This document shows, one piece after another, positions 48,169 to 57,390 of a DNA stretch of 64,000 bases. Below the pieces are notes generated by a model. It worked only from the letters and a program-made list of their open reading frames with translations. It made no database searches and had not been told where the DNA came from. Made by a program: the position numbers and the translations under genes. Within the stretch, counting starts at the first letter, position 1; each line of letters begins with the position of its first letter. Source of the stretch: Cohnella pontilimi (lineage in GTDB: Bacteria; Bacillota; Bacilli; Paenibacillales; Paenibacillaceae); contig NZ_SUPK01000005.1 in assembly GCF_005049045.1 (NCBI RefSeq), positions 332,594 to 396,593 on the forward strand, in the 5' to 3' direction.

Positions 48169-50691
48169 ATGACAGACAAAGCCGCTCTGCGGCGTGAAGA
48201 TATCGAATTGCTGGCGCCTGCCGGAGACTGGGAATGCTTGCGGGCAGCTGTGGCGAACGGCGCGGACGCGATTTTTTTCGGGGTCGAGAAGTTTAACGCT
48301 CGGGCGCGCGCGAACAATTTCCAAAGCAGCGAACTGCCGGAAATCATGAAGTTTCTGCATCGTTACGGCGTAAAAGGTTTTCTAACCTTCAACATTCTTG
48401 TGTTCGAGGAAGAACTTCCGGAAGCCAAAAAAGTGGTGGAAGCGTGCATCGATGCGGGCGTTGACGCCGTCATTGTGCAGGATCTCGGGCTGGTCAAGAT
48501 GATCCGCGAGATATCTCCGGATTTTCCGATTCATGGCTCCACGCAAATGACGATCACTTCGCCGGAAGCGGTGGAGTTTACGAAGCCTTACGGGCTGGAG
48601 CGGGTCGTGCTCGGAAGGGAGAACAACCTGAAGCAAATCCGCCAGATCGGCGACCAGGCCAAGCTTCCGATGGAAGTGTTCGTGCACGGGGCGCTTTGCG
48701 TCTCTTATTCGGGTCAATGCCTGACGTCCGAAATGTGGGGAGGCCGGTCGGCTAACCGCGGGGAATGCGCGCAGGCTTGCCGCTTGCCCTATGACCTGAT
48801 GGTGGACGGCGTGCAGAAGCCGATGGGCGATATCGCTTATTTGCTGTCGCCGAAGGACTTGGCAGCCGTTGAGCTTGTGCCGGATCTGATCGAAGCGGGC
48901 GTGACCTCGTTCAAAATCGAAGGACGTCTCAAAAGTCCGGAGTATGTCGCCAACGTGGTGAGCAAATACCGCAGGGCGATCGACAAGCATTTCGCCGGCG
49001 ACGAGTCCGCCCCGTCCCGGGAAGAGGTGCGGGAACTGCAGCAAAGCTTCTCGCGGGGTTTCACACATGGCTTCCTGAAAGGAACCAACAACAAGCAGCT
49101 GGTGGAAGGGACGTTCCCGAAAAGCCGCGGCGTGTATTTGGGTCGCGTAGAGAAGGTGCTTCGGGATGCGGTGATTTGCAGCCTGGAGGCGCCGCTGAAG
49201 CGCGGAGACGGTATCGTCTTCGATGCGGGCGATCCGACGAAGAAGGAAGAGGGCGGCCGGGTATATGATATCCGCAGAAGCGGTGTCAAGCTGGAAGGCG
49301 AAGCACCGGAAGGCGACCGCATCGAAATTGTGTGCGGACGCAATGACGTCGATCTGAGCCGCGTGCATGAAGGCGACCGCGTGTGGAAAACGAGCGACCC
49401 GGCATTGGACCGCCGTCTTCGCGGTACGTTCGAGACCGAGAAGCCGTACCGGACCTTCGGTGTCGCCGTCTCGGTGTTCGGCCAGGAGGGCGCGCCGATG
49501 CGGACGATCTGGACGGATCTTTCACGCGGCACGACCGTGGCGGTCGAGTCCGAAATGCCGTTGGAAAGCGCGTTGAAACGGCCGCTGGGCCACGAAGTGT
49601 TGGATGAACAGTTCGGCCGCTTGGGCGGCACGCTGTTTCACCTGGACCGATTGGAAGTCGCGCTTAAAGGAGACGTCATCCTGCCGAAAAGCGAGCTGAA
49701 CCGGATGCGCCGGGAAGCCGCGGAACGTCTCGAAGAGCTGCGCGAACAGCCGCCGGTATATGTGAAGCGCGAAGTGGACGAGTATAAGGATACGGCGAAG
49801 TCTGAAGCCGTTCGCCCGAACGTGAAAGATATCCGGCTGACTGCACTTTGCCGGAATTTGGAGCAGGTGGAAGCTGCCGCGGAGTCGAAAGAGGTGGCGA
49901 TGATTTACGCCGATTTCGAGTTCATCAAGCAGTTCCCGGCCGCCATCGAAGTATGCCGCAAAGCCGGCAAACCGATCGCGCTCGCGACTCCCCGCATCCA
50001 TATGCCGGGAGAGAACGGCTACCACCGCAACATTCTGAACTTGAAACCGGAAGCGGTGCTTATCCGCAATACCGGCGCCCTATACTATTATTTGAAGGAA
50101 CGGATGGAGAAACCGGGCGAACGTCATCCGAAGCTGATCGGCGATTTCTCCTTGAATGTGGCTAACCACAAAACGGTCGAAGTATTCCGCGAAGCCGGCT
50201 GCGACCTTATTACCCCGTCGTATGATCTGAACATTCAGCAGATGGTGGACATGCTCCGCCGAGTAGACGCTTCCGACCTTGAAGTCGTGCTGCATCAGCA
50301 TCTTCCGATGTTCCACACCGAGCACTGCGTGTATTGCACCTTCCTGAGCGAAGGCACGGATTACACGAATTGCGGACGTCCTTGCGAGCAGCACAGAGCT
50401 TCCCTGCAGGATCGCATCGGCATGTCCCATCCCGTCCGGGTGGATGAAGGCTGCCGCAATACGGTATACAATGCCATCGAGCAATCGGGTGCGGAATATT
50501 TGGATACGTTTCTGGATTTGGGCGTAGGCTCCTACCGTATTGAATTTTTGGAAGAGAGTGCGGACAAGGTGCGGGAAGTGGTCTCGCTGTACCGGTCCGC
50601 AATCGACGGACGCGTGAAGGGGACGGAAGTTTGGCGCAAGCTGAAGGCAACCAATCAACTCGGCGTTACGCGCGGGCAATTGGTGAAGTAA
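48169..50691 (+). CDS. U32 family protein, RlhA-type (23S rRNA hydroxylation)
   Basis: This large U32 protein has 840 residues. The U32 core (about 15-290) opens with ELLAPAGDWECLRAAVANGADAIFFG. Its cysteine set appears as HGALCVSYSGQC and RGECAQACRLPYD. Regions fitting DUF3656 and a second U32-like part follow, with HTEHCVYCTFLSEGTDYTNCGRPC near residue 720. Full-length proteins of this layout include E. coli RlhA, needed for 5-hydroxycytidine at 23S C2501. U32 members TrhP and UbiU/V carry an Fe-S cluster on conserved cysteines. The peptidase label is historical. ATG 48169 has TTGGAGGG 8 bases upstream. Confidence 0.8.
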   Translation: MTDKAALRREDIELLAPAGDWECLRAAVANGADAIFFGVEKFNARARANNFQSSELPEIMKFLHRYGVKGFLTFNILVFEEELPEAKKVVEACIDAGVDAVIVQDLGLVKMIREISPDFPIHGSTQMTITSPEAVEFTKPYGLERVVLGRENNLKQIRQIGDQAKLPMEVFVHGALCVSYSGQCLTSEMWGGRSANRGECAQACRLPYDLMVDGVQKPMGDIAYLLSPKDLAAVELVPDLIEAGVTSFKIEGRLKSPEYVANVVSKYRRAIDKHFAGDESAPSREEVRELQQSFSRGFTHGFLKGTNNKQLVEGTFPKSRGVYLGRVEKVLRDAVICSLEAPLKRGDGIVFDAGDPTKKEEGGRVYDIRRSGVKLEGEAPEGDRIEIVCGRNDVDLSRVHEGDRVWKTSDPALDRRLRGTFETEKPYRTFGVAVSVFGQEGAPMRTIWTDLSRGTTVAVESEMPLESALKRPLGHEVLDEQFGRLGGTLFHLDRLEVALKGDVILPKSELNRMRREAAERLEELREQPPVYVKREVDEYKDTAKSEAVRPNVKDIRLTALCRNLEQVEAAAESKEVAMIYADFEFIKQFPAAIEVCRKAGKPIALATPRIHMPGENGYHRNILNLKPEAVLIRNTGALYYYLKERMEKPGERHPKLIGDFSLNVANHKTVEVFREAGCDLITPSYDLNIQQMVDMLRRVDASDLEVVLHQHLPMFHTEHCVYCTFLSEGTDYTNCGRPCEQHRASLQDRIGMSHPVRVDEGCRNTVYNAIEQSGAEYLDTFLDLGVGSYRIEFLEESADKVREVVSLYRSAIDGRVKGTEVWRKLKATNQLGVTRGQLVK

Positions 50692-50721
50692 GACGGAACC
50701 TATTTTAAGGTGGGAAGAAAC

Positions 50722-51051
50722 ATGGCGACGTTCGACGATTTTGCCGCTTTGGATTTGCGCATCGGCACGATTGTGCGGGCGCTGCCTTTTCCGGAAGCGA
50801 GAAAACCGGCGATCAAGCTGGAGATTGACTTCGGCAGCATGGGTGTGAAAACATCGTCTGCGCAAATTACGAAACGGTACGATCCGGCTGCGATCGTCGG
50901 CCGGCAAGTAGCGGCTGTCGTGAACTTCCCGCCCAGACGAATCGCCGGCTTCCTCTCCGAAGTGCTCATTCTCGGAGGGATTCCGGAAGAAGGAGACGTC
51001 GTGCTGCTGCAGCCCGACGTTCCGGTCGAGAACGGCATCCGGATCGGTTGA
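50722..51051 (+). CDS. csaA: CsaA, tRNA-binding-domain protein
   Basis: The 109-residue protein consists of one EMAP/tRNA-binding OB-fold (FAALDLRIGTIVRALPFPEARKPAIKLEIDFG...). Bacillus CsaA has been described as a secretion-related chaperone, though the fold suggests nucleic-acid or tRNA binding. The pattern RIAGFLSEVLILGG and the length are typical. It follows the U32 gene by 30 bases; AAGGTGGG precedes ATG 50722. Confidence 0.93.
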   Translation: MATFDDFAALDLRIGTIVRALPFPEARKPAIKLEIDFGSMGVKTSSAQITKRYDPAAIVGRQVAAVVNFPPRRIAGFLSEVLILGGIPEEGDVVLLQPDVPVENGIRIG

Positions 51052-51064
51052 TTGTGGGAATTGG

Positions 51065-51093
51065 ACCCGGCATTCGAAATGGATGCCGGGTTT
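51065..51093 (+). terminator. Terminator-like hairpin after csaA
   Basis: ACCCGGCAT and ATGCCGGGT form a 9-bp stem; only three T residues follow. Confidence 0.55.
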
Positions 51094-51226
51094 CCTGCTG
51101 TCCGCGAACGGACGCGCTGAACGCACTGTCGAAGCATATGTTATGATGACGCAGGATTTACCGGGAACAATGGAGAACAAGTAAACGAAAACGGAATGAA
51201 AGCGGATTCATACGGGAGGAGTCATC

Positions 51227-51901
51227 ATGCGCTTCAAGGATGTATTCTCCATTATCGGACCGGCTATGATCGGCCCGTCCAGTTCACATACCGCAGGAGC
51301 TGTGCGTATCGGAAGGGCTGCCCGCCGTCTGTTCGGCCGCCAGCCGGCCGAGGCGGTGGTCACGTTGTACGGCTCGTTCGCGGAAACATACGCCGGACAC
51401 GGCACCGATCGGGCCATTGCCGGCGGCTTGCTCGATTATGATACGGACGATGTCAGACTTCCCAACGCGTTGGAAGAGGCGGAGCGGCAGGGACTCCGCA
51501 TTTCGTTCCGCACCGGCGTCGGCATGGGGCCGCATCCGAATTACGCGCGGATCGAACTCCGGGATGAGCACGGAACCGCTGAGATGTCCGGGGCTTCCAT
51601 CGGCGGAGGCAACATTCAGGTCGTTTCGATCAACGGATTCGATGTTGGATGCTCCGGCATGTATCCCACACTGGTGGTCACGGCCGCGGACCGGCAAGGG
51701 GTGCTGGCGTCCTTAACGCGGGTGGTCAGCGACGCCGGACTCAATATCGGGTACATGATGGTAGACCGGAAAGCGCGGGACGGCGAGGCGATGACGGTAA
51801 TCGAAGTCGATGCCCGCCCGCCGGAGACGCTGTTGCAAGAAGTTCGCCGGCTGCCTCATGTGACGGAGCTGGCGGTTATCGATTTGACGTCGGGGAGTTG
51901 A
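51227..51901 (+). CDS. sdaAB: L-serine dehydratase, iron-sulfur-dependent, beta subunit
   Basis: The subunit has 224 residues. The N-terminal dehydratase domain has FSIIGPAMIGPSSSHTAGAVRIGRAAR, and a C-terminal ACT-like domain covers about 150-222. With the alpha subunit it deaminates L-serine to pyruvate and ammonia. GGGAGGAG lies before the ATG; the alpha gene starts 7 bases after the stop. Confidence 0.94.
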   Translation: MRFKDVFSIIGPAMIGPSSSHTAGAVRIGRAARRLFGRQPAEAVVTLYGSFAETYAGHGTDRAIAGGLLDYDTDDVRLPNALEEAERQGLRISFRTGVGMGPHPNYARIELRDEHGTAEMSGASIGGGNIQVVSINGFDVGCSGMYPTLVVTAADRQGVLASLTRVVSDAGLNIGYMMVDRKARDGEAMTVIEVDARPPETLLQEVRRLPHVTELAVIDLTSGS

Positions 51902-51908
51902 ATGTTAC

Positions 51909-52790
51909 ATGCGCTTTCAGACTTTACGGCAATTAGCCGAGCTTTGCGAACGAGAGTCCAAGACGATCGCGGCTCTGATGACCGAAGAGCAGGCCCAAGA
52001 ATCGGGAGAACCGGCGGAGAAGGCGATCGGCCGGATGACCGAATATTACCGGATCATGAAGGAAGCGGTGCGGAAAGGCATTACCGAAAACGTCGTATCC
52101 CACAGCGGCTTGACGGGCGGCGACGCAAAGAAAGTGGCCGATTACGCGGCTAACGGGGAACCTTCAGTGGGGGAATGGCCGGCGAAAGCTATGGCATACG
52201 CGTTGTCTGTGTCCGAAGTCAATGCCTCGATGGGACGAATTATCGCCACGCCTACGGCCGGTTCATGCGGCATTTTGCCGGGGGTGCTCGTGAGCTCGCA
52301 GGAACGGTACGGCTGGGACGATGACAAAATGGTGCAAGGACTGTTCTGCGCGGGCGCCATCGGTTATGTCATCGCGAATAACTCATTCATCTCCGGCGCG
52401 GAAGGCGGATGCCAAGCCGAGATCGGCTCGGCGATCGGAATGGCCGCCGGCTGCCTGGTGGAACTTCGTGGCGGCTCGCCAACACAAGTGATCCACGGAG
52501 TCGGTCTCGCGCTCAAAAATACGCTCGGTCTCATTTGCGATCCGGTTGCCGGTCTGGTTGAAGTGCCGTGTATCGTCCGCAACGGCCTTGGTGCGGTTAA
52601 CGCGCTGGCTGCCGCCGATATGGCGCTGGCCGGCATGCGAAGCGTTATTCCGTCCGATGAAGTGATCGGAGTGATGCGGGAAATCGGCGGTACGATGCCG
52701 ATGGAACACCGGGAAACCGCGCTCGGCGGCCTCGCGCAGACGCCGACTGGCCGCAAGCTGGCGGAACAGCTGCGCCAGGAACAAAGGTAA
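51909..52790 (+). CDS. sdaAA: L-serine dehydratase, iron-sulfur-dependent, alpha subunit
   Basis: The catalytic subunit has 293 residues. Cluster cysteines appear in AGSCGILPG, GAEGGCQAEIG and LICDPVAG. SHSGLTGGDAKK is the conserved substrate-side segment. The pair is typical of Firmicutes, where the two parts of the enzyme are separate genes. A strong terminator follows. Confidence 0.95.
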   Translation: MRFQTLRQLAELCERESKTIAALMTEEQAQESGEPAEKAIGRMTEYYRIMKEAVRKGITENVVSHSGLTGGDAKKVADYAANGEPSVGEWPAKAMAYALSVSEVNASMGRIIATPTAGSCGILPGVLVSSQERYGWDDDKMVQGLFCAGAIGYVIANNSFISGAEGGCQAEIGSAIGMAAGCLVELRGGSPTQVIHGVGLALKNTLGLICDPVAGLVEVPCIVRNGLGAVNALAAADMALAGMRSVIPSDEVIGVMREIGGTMPMEHRETALGGLAQTPTGRKLAEQLRQEQR

Positions 52791-52809
52791 ATTTAATAGA
52801 GCCTGTTGC

Positions 52810-52842
52810 AAGCCCCGAATCCATTTGGACGGGGCTTTTTTT
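52810..52842 (+). terminator. Rho-independent terminator
   Basis: AAGCCCCG and CGGGGCTT pair over a 12-base loop, followed by seven T residues. Confidence 0.88.
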
Positions 52843-52966
52843 GTTGTACGGAAGGTGGAAAGTTTCAAAATATGGCAAGCAGGTTAGTATATATTTTGAC
52901 AAGCGGAAGCCCTGACTGGGCGATACATAAAGTTTTCCGGCGATCTGAGATAAGGAGTGTGTCCAA

Positions 52967-53281
52967 TTGTTCAAAGTGACCAAATGGGTACAATTATCGG
53001 TTTTCACATGCGCGTTAGCCGTCGGTTTGTTTTGGGCAGGGGAAGTTAGTTACGCAGTCGGTGATGTAGAGGGTGTCGTTCCTCGGGATTCCGTGGTTCA
53101 AGCGGACGTCGTAACTTTGGTCGATGTGCCTGCGCCGGAGATGGATTACCGGGTTTTGGATGCGGAGGTTCATGCCAAAATTGAAGCCGAAGCTGAGGCG
53201 GCCAAGGTGAATAGTGACATCCAAGGGAATGATGAGCTGAGCGTGGACGCTGCCGTCGAAGCGGATTCCATACTCGATTAG
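52967..53281 (+). CDS. Small acidic secreted protein, unknown
   Basis: The 104-residue product has a signal peptide (about 1-30, KWVQLSVFTCALAVGLFWAGEVSYA). The mature part is acidic, with a helix rich in Ala, Glu and Lys (AEVHAKIEAEAEAAKVN) and no cysteine. No family recognised. TTG 52967 has AAGGAG 9 bases upstream, and a strong terminator follows, so it looks like a genuine gene. Confidence 0.65.
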   Translation: MFKVTKWVQLSVFTCALAVGLFWAGEVSYAVGDVEGVVPRDSVVQADVVTLVDVPAPEMDYRVLDAEVHAKIEAEAEAAKVNSDIQGNDELSVDAAVEADSILD

Positions 53282-53300
53282 GAAACGGATTGGATGCGAA

Positions 53301-53337
53301 AAGAGTGCCAACTGGAAACGGTTGGCACTCTTTTTGT
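53301..53337 (+). terminator. Rho-independent terminator
   Basis: AAGAGTGCCAAC and GTTGGCACTCTT form a 12-bp stem followed by T residues. Confidence 0.92.
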
Positions 53338-53376
53338 GCAAACATACGCCGACTAGGTGGGTCCGCTCGTTGTTTA

Positions 53377-53531
53377 GTAGCTGTGTGCTACTTGTTTTCG
53401 GTGACTAGGTGGGTCCGCTCGCTGTTTAGTAGCTGTGTGCTACTTGTTTCGCCGAATGGGTGGATCCACTCGCCGTTAAGTAGCTGTGTGCTACTTGTTT
53501 TCGGTGACGACCTGCAGAAGCCGGTAATCGT
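53377..53531. repeat. 52-bp repeat array, family B (3 units), locus 2
   Basis: Dyads AGTAGC-TGTGT-GCTACT start (at their GTAGC) at 53377, 53429 and 53480, spaced 52 and 51; one T is missing in the second spacer. A further spacer copy without a dyad precedes the first (GACTAGGTGGGTCCGCTCG at 53351-53369). Read on the minus strand the dyad is GTAGCACACAGCTAC, as in a unit of locus 1. No gene lies in 53282-53750. Confidence 0.9.
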
Positions 53532-53740
53532 AAGTCAGCGAGACTGACTAACAGCCGACCATGCCGTGGAAATCTGTGATTCTAAGTCAGCGAGACTAAC
53601 TAACAGCCGACTATACTACGGAAGCCTCCAACCGTAAGTCAGTGAGACTGACCAACAGCCGACTATACCACGAAAACCTCCAACCGTAAGTCAGTGAGAC
53701 TGACTAACAGCTGTGGACGCTGCGGAAGTCTGCAACTGTG
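53532..53740. repeat. 52-bp repeat array, family A (4 units), locus 2
   Basis: Dyads AGTCAG-YGAGA-CTGACT start at 53533, 53585, 53637 and 53689, exactly 52 apart. Arms match family A of locus 1, but the centre is 5 bases instead of 1. The spacer conserves AACAGCCGACTATAC and CCTCCAACCGTA. On the minus strand this array precedes family B, the same order as at locus 1. Confidence 0.92.
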
Positions 53741-53750
53741 TGGGAACCTG

Positions 53751-54227
53751 CTACATCGATTGTGGCTGTTTCAATGCCGATATGCCAAGCGGATGATGGT
53801 CCAGCAAAATGTTTTCCACGGTTTGACGCTGGGACTCCTCGCATCGCACGATGATCACCACTTCCGACGAAATGCGGCTTCTGCGGCTGTTCTTTCCTTT
53901 GATTTGCATTTTCACCATCGCATATTTAATCACAAAACCGAGAAGCAAGCCGACAACGGCCCCGATAATTCCCCAAATGATCGGTCCCCAAGCGAGCACA
54001 TAGCCGTATACCGTGCCGAGCAGCATAAAGACCGTGCCGAGCACGGCGGCCGTATCGAACAAACTGACTCCGTCAGCCCGGCGGGTGGTATCGAATAACT
54101 TGCGCGACTCCCTAGGTTTGGTGAGAGGAACGGCTAAAATTTGCTGCCTGGCGATCCCGGATTGCTCCAGCGAGGTCAGTGCCAGCTCCAGGGTCAACGT
54201 TTGCTCGAACGTGGCGAACACATGCAT
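53751..54227 (-). CDS. Membrane protein of unknown function
   Basis: The 158-residue protein has an N-terminal alpha/beta segment (MHVFATFEQTLTLELALTSLEQSGI), then two adjacent membrane helices (about 57-78 and 82-104). A basic stretch KMQIKGKNSRRSR and a second alpha/beta-like segment follow (SEVVIIVRCEESQRQTVENIL). The two soluble parts resemble each other, as in proteins where a ferredoxin-like domain is interrupted by a hairpin of helices. No named family. The stop lies 4 bases from the upstream neighbour's end on the same strand, so both form an operon. Confidence 0.7.
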   Translation of the reverse strand: MHVFATFEQTLTLELALTSLEQSGIARQQILAVPLTKPRESRKLFDTTRRADGVSLFDTAAVLGTVFMLLGTVYGYVLAWGPIIWGIIGAVVGLLLGFVIKYAMVKMQIKGKNSRRSRISSEVVIIVRCEESQRQTVENILLDHHPLGISALKQPQSM

Positions 54228-54231
54228 CGTA

Positions 54232-55005
54232 TCACCTGTCTTGTTCGGGGATCGGGAAGGACGGATGTTGATACTGCGTCCTCAAAAATTGGGATTGCTC
54301 TTTCTCGAACAACACGTTATCCTCCACTGCCGTGACGTATGCGTCGTAGAAAATGAACGAGTACATGGAAGGCAAGTATAATGTCCATTGCATATCCAAT
54401 AAGGCCCTGGCGCCTTCAAAATCGCCGACAAAGGTTTGATGGATGGCCGGAAGCAAGTGGGACTGGAAAATAAGGGCGACCGTAAATGCGAACACGAGAA
54501 ATCCCGTTACGATTTTGTGTACGTAGAGGTGACCAAGCCCAGGAGCCAAAACGGACCAGACCAAAGCAAGCAAAGGGTTACGTTTATCCATGTAATTGAT
54601 GTCCAGTGCGGAAATTCTCATATGGGGCATCCACGCGTCTTCCCTGTCCGCCAATATGTATTGTTTGTTCAGATCCACCGTTTTCCGATAACTGTCCCAA
54701 ATGGTGAACATATAGATCCCTACATACAGCAGCAGCCACTTTGAGTCCAAAACCTCCTTGGCCTTGTCGAAATCGCCGAGCAGCGAGTAGAGGATGCCCG
54801 AGTTCACATTCGCCTTCGTATTGATGAAGATTTCCCAACCGGCGAGAATGATGGCTGGTAAATAACGTTCGAGCAGCAGATGACCGAATCCGGGGAAGGA
54901 AAAGGAAAAGAAGGCGATGACCCAGGGATTGCGAAGATGCAGCCGGGTTACACCATACGGATTCATATAAGCTCGAATACGCCGAGCCGATTGTGGATGA
55001 TCCAT
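54232..55005 (-). CDS. Polytopic membrane protein with internal duplication
   Basis: The 257-residue protein contains two similar halves. Each has NPW/NPLxAxxWSxxxPGxGHLxxxxxxxxxxL (AFFSFSFPGFGHLLLERYLPAIIL near 30-53 and ALVWSVLAPGLGHLYVHKIVTGFLV near 147-171). In each, a segment about the fate of a DFDKAKEVLD/DFEGARALLD helix and an aromatic YVGIYMFTIWDSYR / YLPSMYSFIFYDAYV helix follow. The PGxGHLY motif resembles that of small two-helix TM2-type domains. Function unknown. It is upstream of, and nearly touches, the 158-residue membrane-protein gene. Confidence 0.7.
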   Translation of the reverse strand: MDHPQSARRIRAYMNPYGVTRLHLRNPWVIAFFSFSFPGFGHLLLERYLPAIILAGWEIFINTKANVNSGILYSLLGDFDKAKEVLDSKWLLLYVGIYMFTIWDSYRKTVDLNKQYILADREDAWMPHMRISALDINYMDKRNPLLALVWSVLAPGLGHLYVHKIVTGFLVFAFTVALIFQSHLLPAIHQTFVGDFEGARALLDMQWTLYLPSMYSFIFYDAYVTAVEDNVLFEKEQSQFLRTQYQHPSFPIPEQDR

Positions 55006-55134
55006 GGGTCGTCTCTCCTTCGATCATGTTCAATTATTTGCCGGAGGCTTCCGCATTATCCCCAAGCACCGGGTTCGCTCGTATTTCGAAAAGGTTTGCT
55101 ACAATATAAGGGACGTACGAGGGAGGCTCGGCAT

Positions 55135-56487
55135 ATGAAAATAGCGGTGGCGGGAGCGGGAGTCGTCGGACTTGCGTCGGCGGCCGGTTTCGCGGAACTT
55201 GGGCATACCGCGATATGCGTGGATATCGATAAGGAAAAAATCGCGTCGCTGCAACGGGGTGTTGTGCCTTATTACGAACCCGGCTTGCAGGAGTTGACGT
55301 TACGGAATATGGCAGCAGGCCGTATGCGGTTCGGAACAGGGATACACGAAATACCGGCGGATACTGAAGTGGTGATCATGGCGGTAGGCACGCCTTCCGA
55401 TCCGGACGGAGATTTGTCGCTTACCGCCTTCTGGGCGGCTGCCGACGAGCTGGCGGATTGGATCGAGAAATGTGCGTGCCCGGCAGTCGTTGTAGCCGTG
55501 AAGAGCACGGTTCCGGTCGGTACGGCGGACAGCCTGGAAGAGAAGCTGCGCATGCGCTTGCCCCCATCGGAAAGCGGCCGGGTCGACACGGCGTCCGTAC
55601 CGGAATTTATGCGGGAAGGCTCGGCGGTGAAAGACTTTTTCGAGCCGGCGAGGCTTATCATCGGGTCAGCTTCCGCGCAAACGGCCGAACGCCTGACTTC
55701 GCTGCACGCGGGCTTGCCGGGCCGCGTGATCTTCACGGACCGGCGGAGCGCCGAACTGTCCAAACTCGCGGCCAACGCATTCCTCGCGGTGAAAATATCG
55801 TTCTCCAACGAAGTAGCCGTGCTCTGTGAGCAAATAGGTGCCGATTACAACGATGTCGCAGGGGTGCTTGGCAGCGATCCCCGTATTGGTCCGCATTTTC
55901 TCGGTGCCGGACTGGGCTTCGGCGGATCGTGCCTGCCGAAAGATACGCGTGCGCTCGTCCGGTTCGCGGAACGGTCCGGCGCGCCGCAGACGTTGGTGGA
56001 AGCGGCCATCCACGTGAACCGGCAGCGTACGGAGCGGATCGCGCATAAGCTGGAAGAAGCGTTGGACAATCCGGGCGCTTCCACCATCGCGCTGCTCGGA
56101 CTTGCTTTTAAAGCAGGAACCGACGATATGCGTGAGGCGCCGTCCGTGCGTTTGATGGAAGAATTGATGCGGCGTTTTCCCGGGATGGAGCTGCGAGCGT
56201 ATGATCCGGCATCGACTGAAGCTGCGCGCGGCATCGTGCCCGGGCAGGTGAGGATTTGCCGTTCGGCCGAAGAAGCGCTGCGGGGAGCGGACGGCGCAAT
56301 TCTCGTCACCGAGTGGCCCGAATTCGGCAAAATTCGAGCAATCGACTTTCGGAACTGGATGAAACGCCCTATAATATGGGATGGACGTAACTTGTTGGAC
56401 GCAGATGAGCTGAACGCTCACGGGGTGCGATGTATCGGCACGGGGCGCCCCATACTTAGGAGGATTGCTTTTGATGAAAATTCGTAA
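55135..56487 (+). CDS. UDP-glucose 6-dehydrogenase family protein
   Basis: The NAD-dependent nucleotide-sugar dehydrogenase has 450 residues. The Rossmann loop GAGVVG is at residues 7-12. The nucleophilic cysteine is Cys266 in [11 protein letters not shown], and substrate residues are around [15 protein letters not shown]. It oxidises UDP-glucose to UDP-glucuronate (or a related UDP-sugar), a precursor of exopolysaccharide or teichuronic acid. The galU gene, which makes UDP-glucose, overlaps its 3' end by 14 bases. ATG 55135 follows GGGAGG; the frame is open far upstream, but that part lies in a divergent gene's leader. Confidence 0.9.
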   Translation: MKIAVAGAGVVGLASAAGFAELGHTAICVDIDKEKIASLQRGVVPYYEPGLQELTLRNMAAGRMRFGTGIHEIPADTEVVIMAVGTPSDPDGDLSLTAFWAAADELADWIEKCACPAVVVAVKSTVPVGTADSLEEKLRMRLPPSESGRVDTASVPEFMREGSAVKDFFEPARLIIGSASAQTAERLTSLHAGLPGRVIFTDRRSAELSKLAANAFLAVKISFSNEVAVLCEQIGADYNDVAGVLGSDPRIGPHFLGAGLGFGGSCLPKDTRALVRFAERSGAPQTLVEAAIHVNRQRTERIAHKLEEALDNPGASTIALLGLAFKAGTDDMREAPSVRLMEELMRRFPGMELRAYDPASTEAARGIVPGQVRICRSAEEALRGADGAILVTEWPEFGKIRAIDFRNWMKRPIIWDGRNLLDADELNAHGVRCIGTGRPILRRIAFDENS

Positions 56488-57352
56488 GGCCATCATACCC
56501 GCGGCCGGATTAGGCACGCGGTTTCTGCCTGCCACCAAGGCGATGCCGAAGGAAATGCTGCCGATTATCGACAAGCCCGGCATTCAGTATATCGTGGAGG
56601 AGGCTGTAGCCTCCGGCATTGAAGATATTTTGATCGTAACCGGTAAAGGGAAGCGGGCCATCGAAGACCACTTCGACAATAATTACGAGCTGGAGCAAAA
56701 CCTCCGGCAGCAAGGCAAGCTGGATCTGCTGTCCGAGGTCCGCAAACCGAGCGAGCTGACGGACATCCACTATATCCGACAGAAGGAACCCAAGGGCCTT
56801 GGCCACGCGATTTGGTGCGCCCGGAAGTTTATCGGCGACGAGCCATTTGCCGTGCTGCTCGGCGACGATATTGTACAGTCGGACGTTCCTTGCCTGAAGC
56901 AAATGATGGACGTCTTCGATCGGGTGCAGAACTCCGTGCTGGCGGTGAAGCAAGTGCCGGCGGCAGAAGTTTCGCGTTACGGCATCGTGGATCCGGATCC
57001 GGCCGGCAGCGGGGAAGAGCGGCTGATCAAGGTGCGCGGCTTAGTTGAAAAACCGGCGGCAGGGACGGCTCCCTCGGATGTGGCGATTATCGGAAGGTAC
57101 ATTTTGACTCCGGGCATATTCGATATGCTGGAGACGCAAAGCACCGGCGCAGGCGGGGAAATCCAGCTCACCGATGCGATTTCGAGGCTGTTGGATCACG
57201 AATCCGTGTACGCGTATAGGTTCGACGGCATTCGGTATGACACCGGCGAGAAGTTGGGTTATCTTAAAACGATTATCGATTTCGCGCTGGAACGCCCCGA
57301 TTTGCGGGATGAGGTGCGCAGTTACCTGACTGAGAAGCTGGGAAAAGGCTGA
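56474..57352 (+). CDS. galU: UTP-glucose-1-phosphate uridylyltransferase
   Basis: GalU makes UDP-glucose from glucose-1-phosphate and UTP. It is 292 residues with the nucleotidyltransferase signature [22 protein letters not shown] at about 10-31. LGDDIV is the metal site, and VEKPAAG and DTGEKLGYL are the sugar-site motifs. AGGAGG lies 10 bases before ATG 56474, inside the end of the preceding dehydrogenase gene. Bacterial genomes often carry more than one copy (gtaB, yngB types); which one this is cannot be said. Confidence 0.94.
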   Translation: MKIRKAIIPAAGLGTRFLPATKAMPKEMLPIIDKPGIQYIVEEAVASGIEDILIVTGKGKRAIEDHFDNNYELEQNLRQQGKLDLLSEVRKPSELTDIHYIRQKEPKGLGHAIWCARKFIGDEPFAVLLGDDIVQSDVPCLKQMMDVFDRVQNSVLAVKQVPAAEVSRYGIVDPDPAGSGEERLIKVRGLVEKPAAGTAPSDVAIIGRYILTPGIFDMLETQSTGAGGEIQLTDAISRLLDHESVYAYRFDGIRYDTGEKLGYLKTIIDFALERPDLRDEVRSYLTEKLGKG

Positions 57353-57390
57353 GTTTGGGACAAAATAGGCAAATTGCGCGTGAAGTACAC

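Noticed and set aside
53377..53740. CRISPR array
   Set aside because: Same reason: the intervening sequences are conserved and there are two different core repeats.
54880..55134. N-terminal extension of the UDP-glucose dehydrogenase
   Set aside because: The extension lies in the divergent gene and its leader; the Rossmann motif and ribosome site place the start at 55135.
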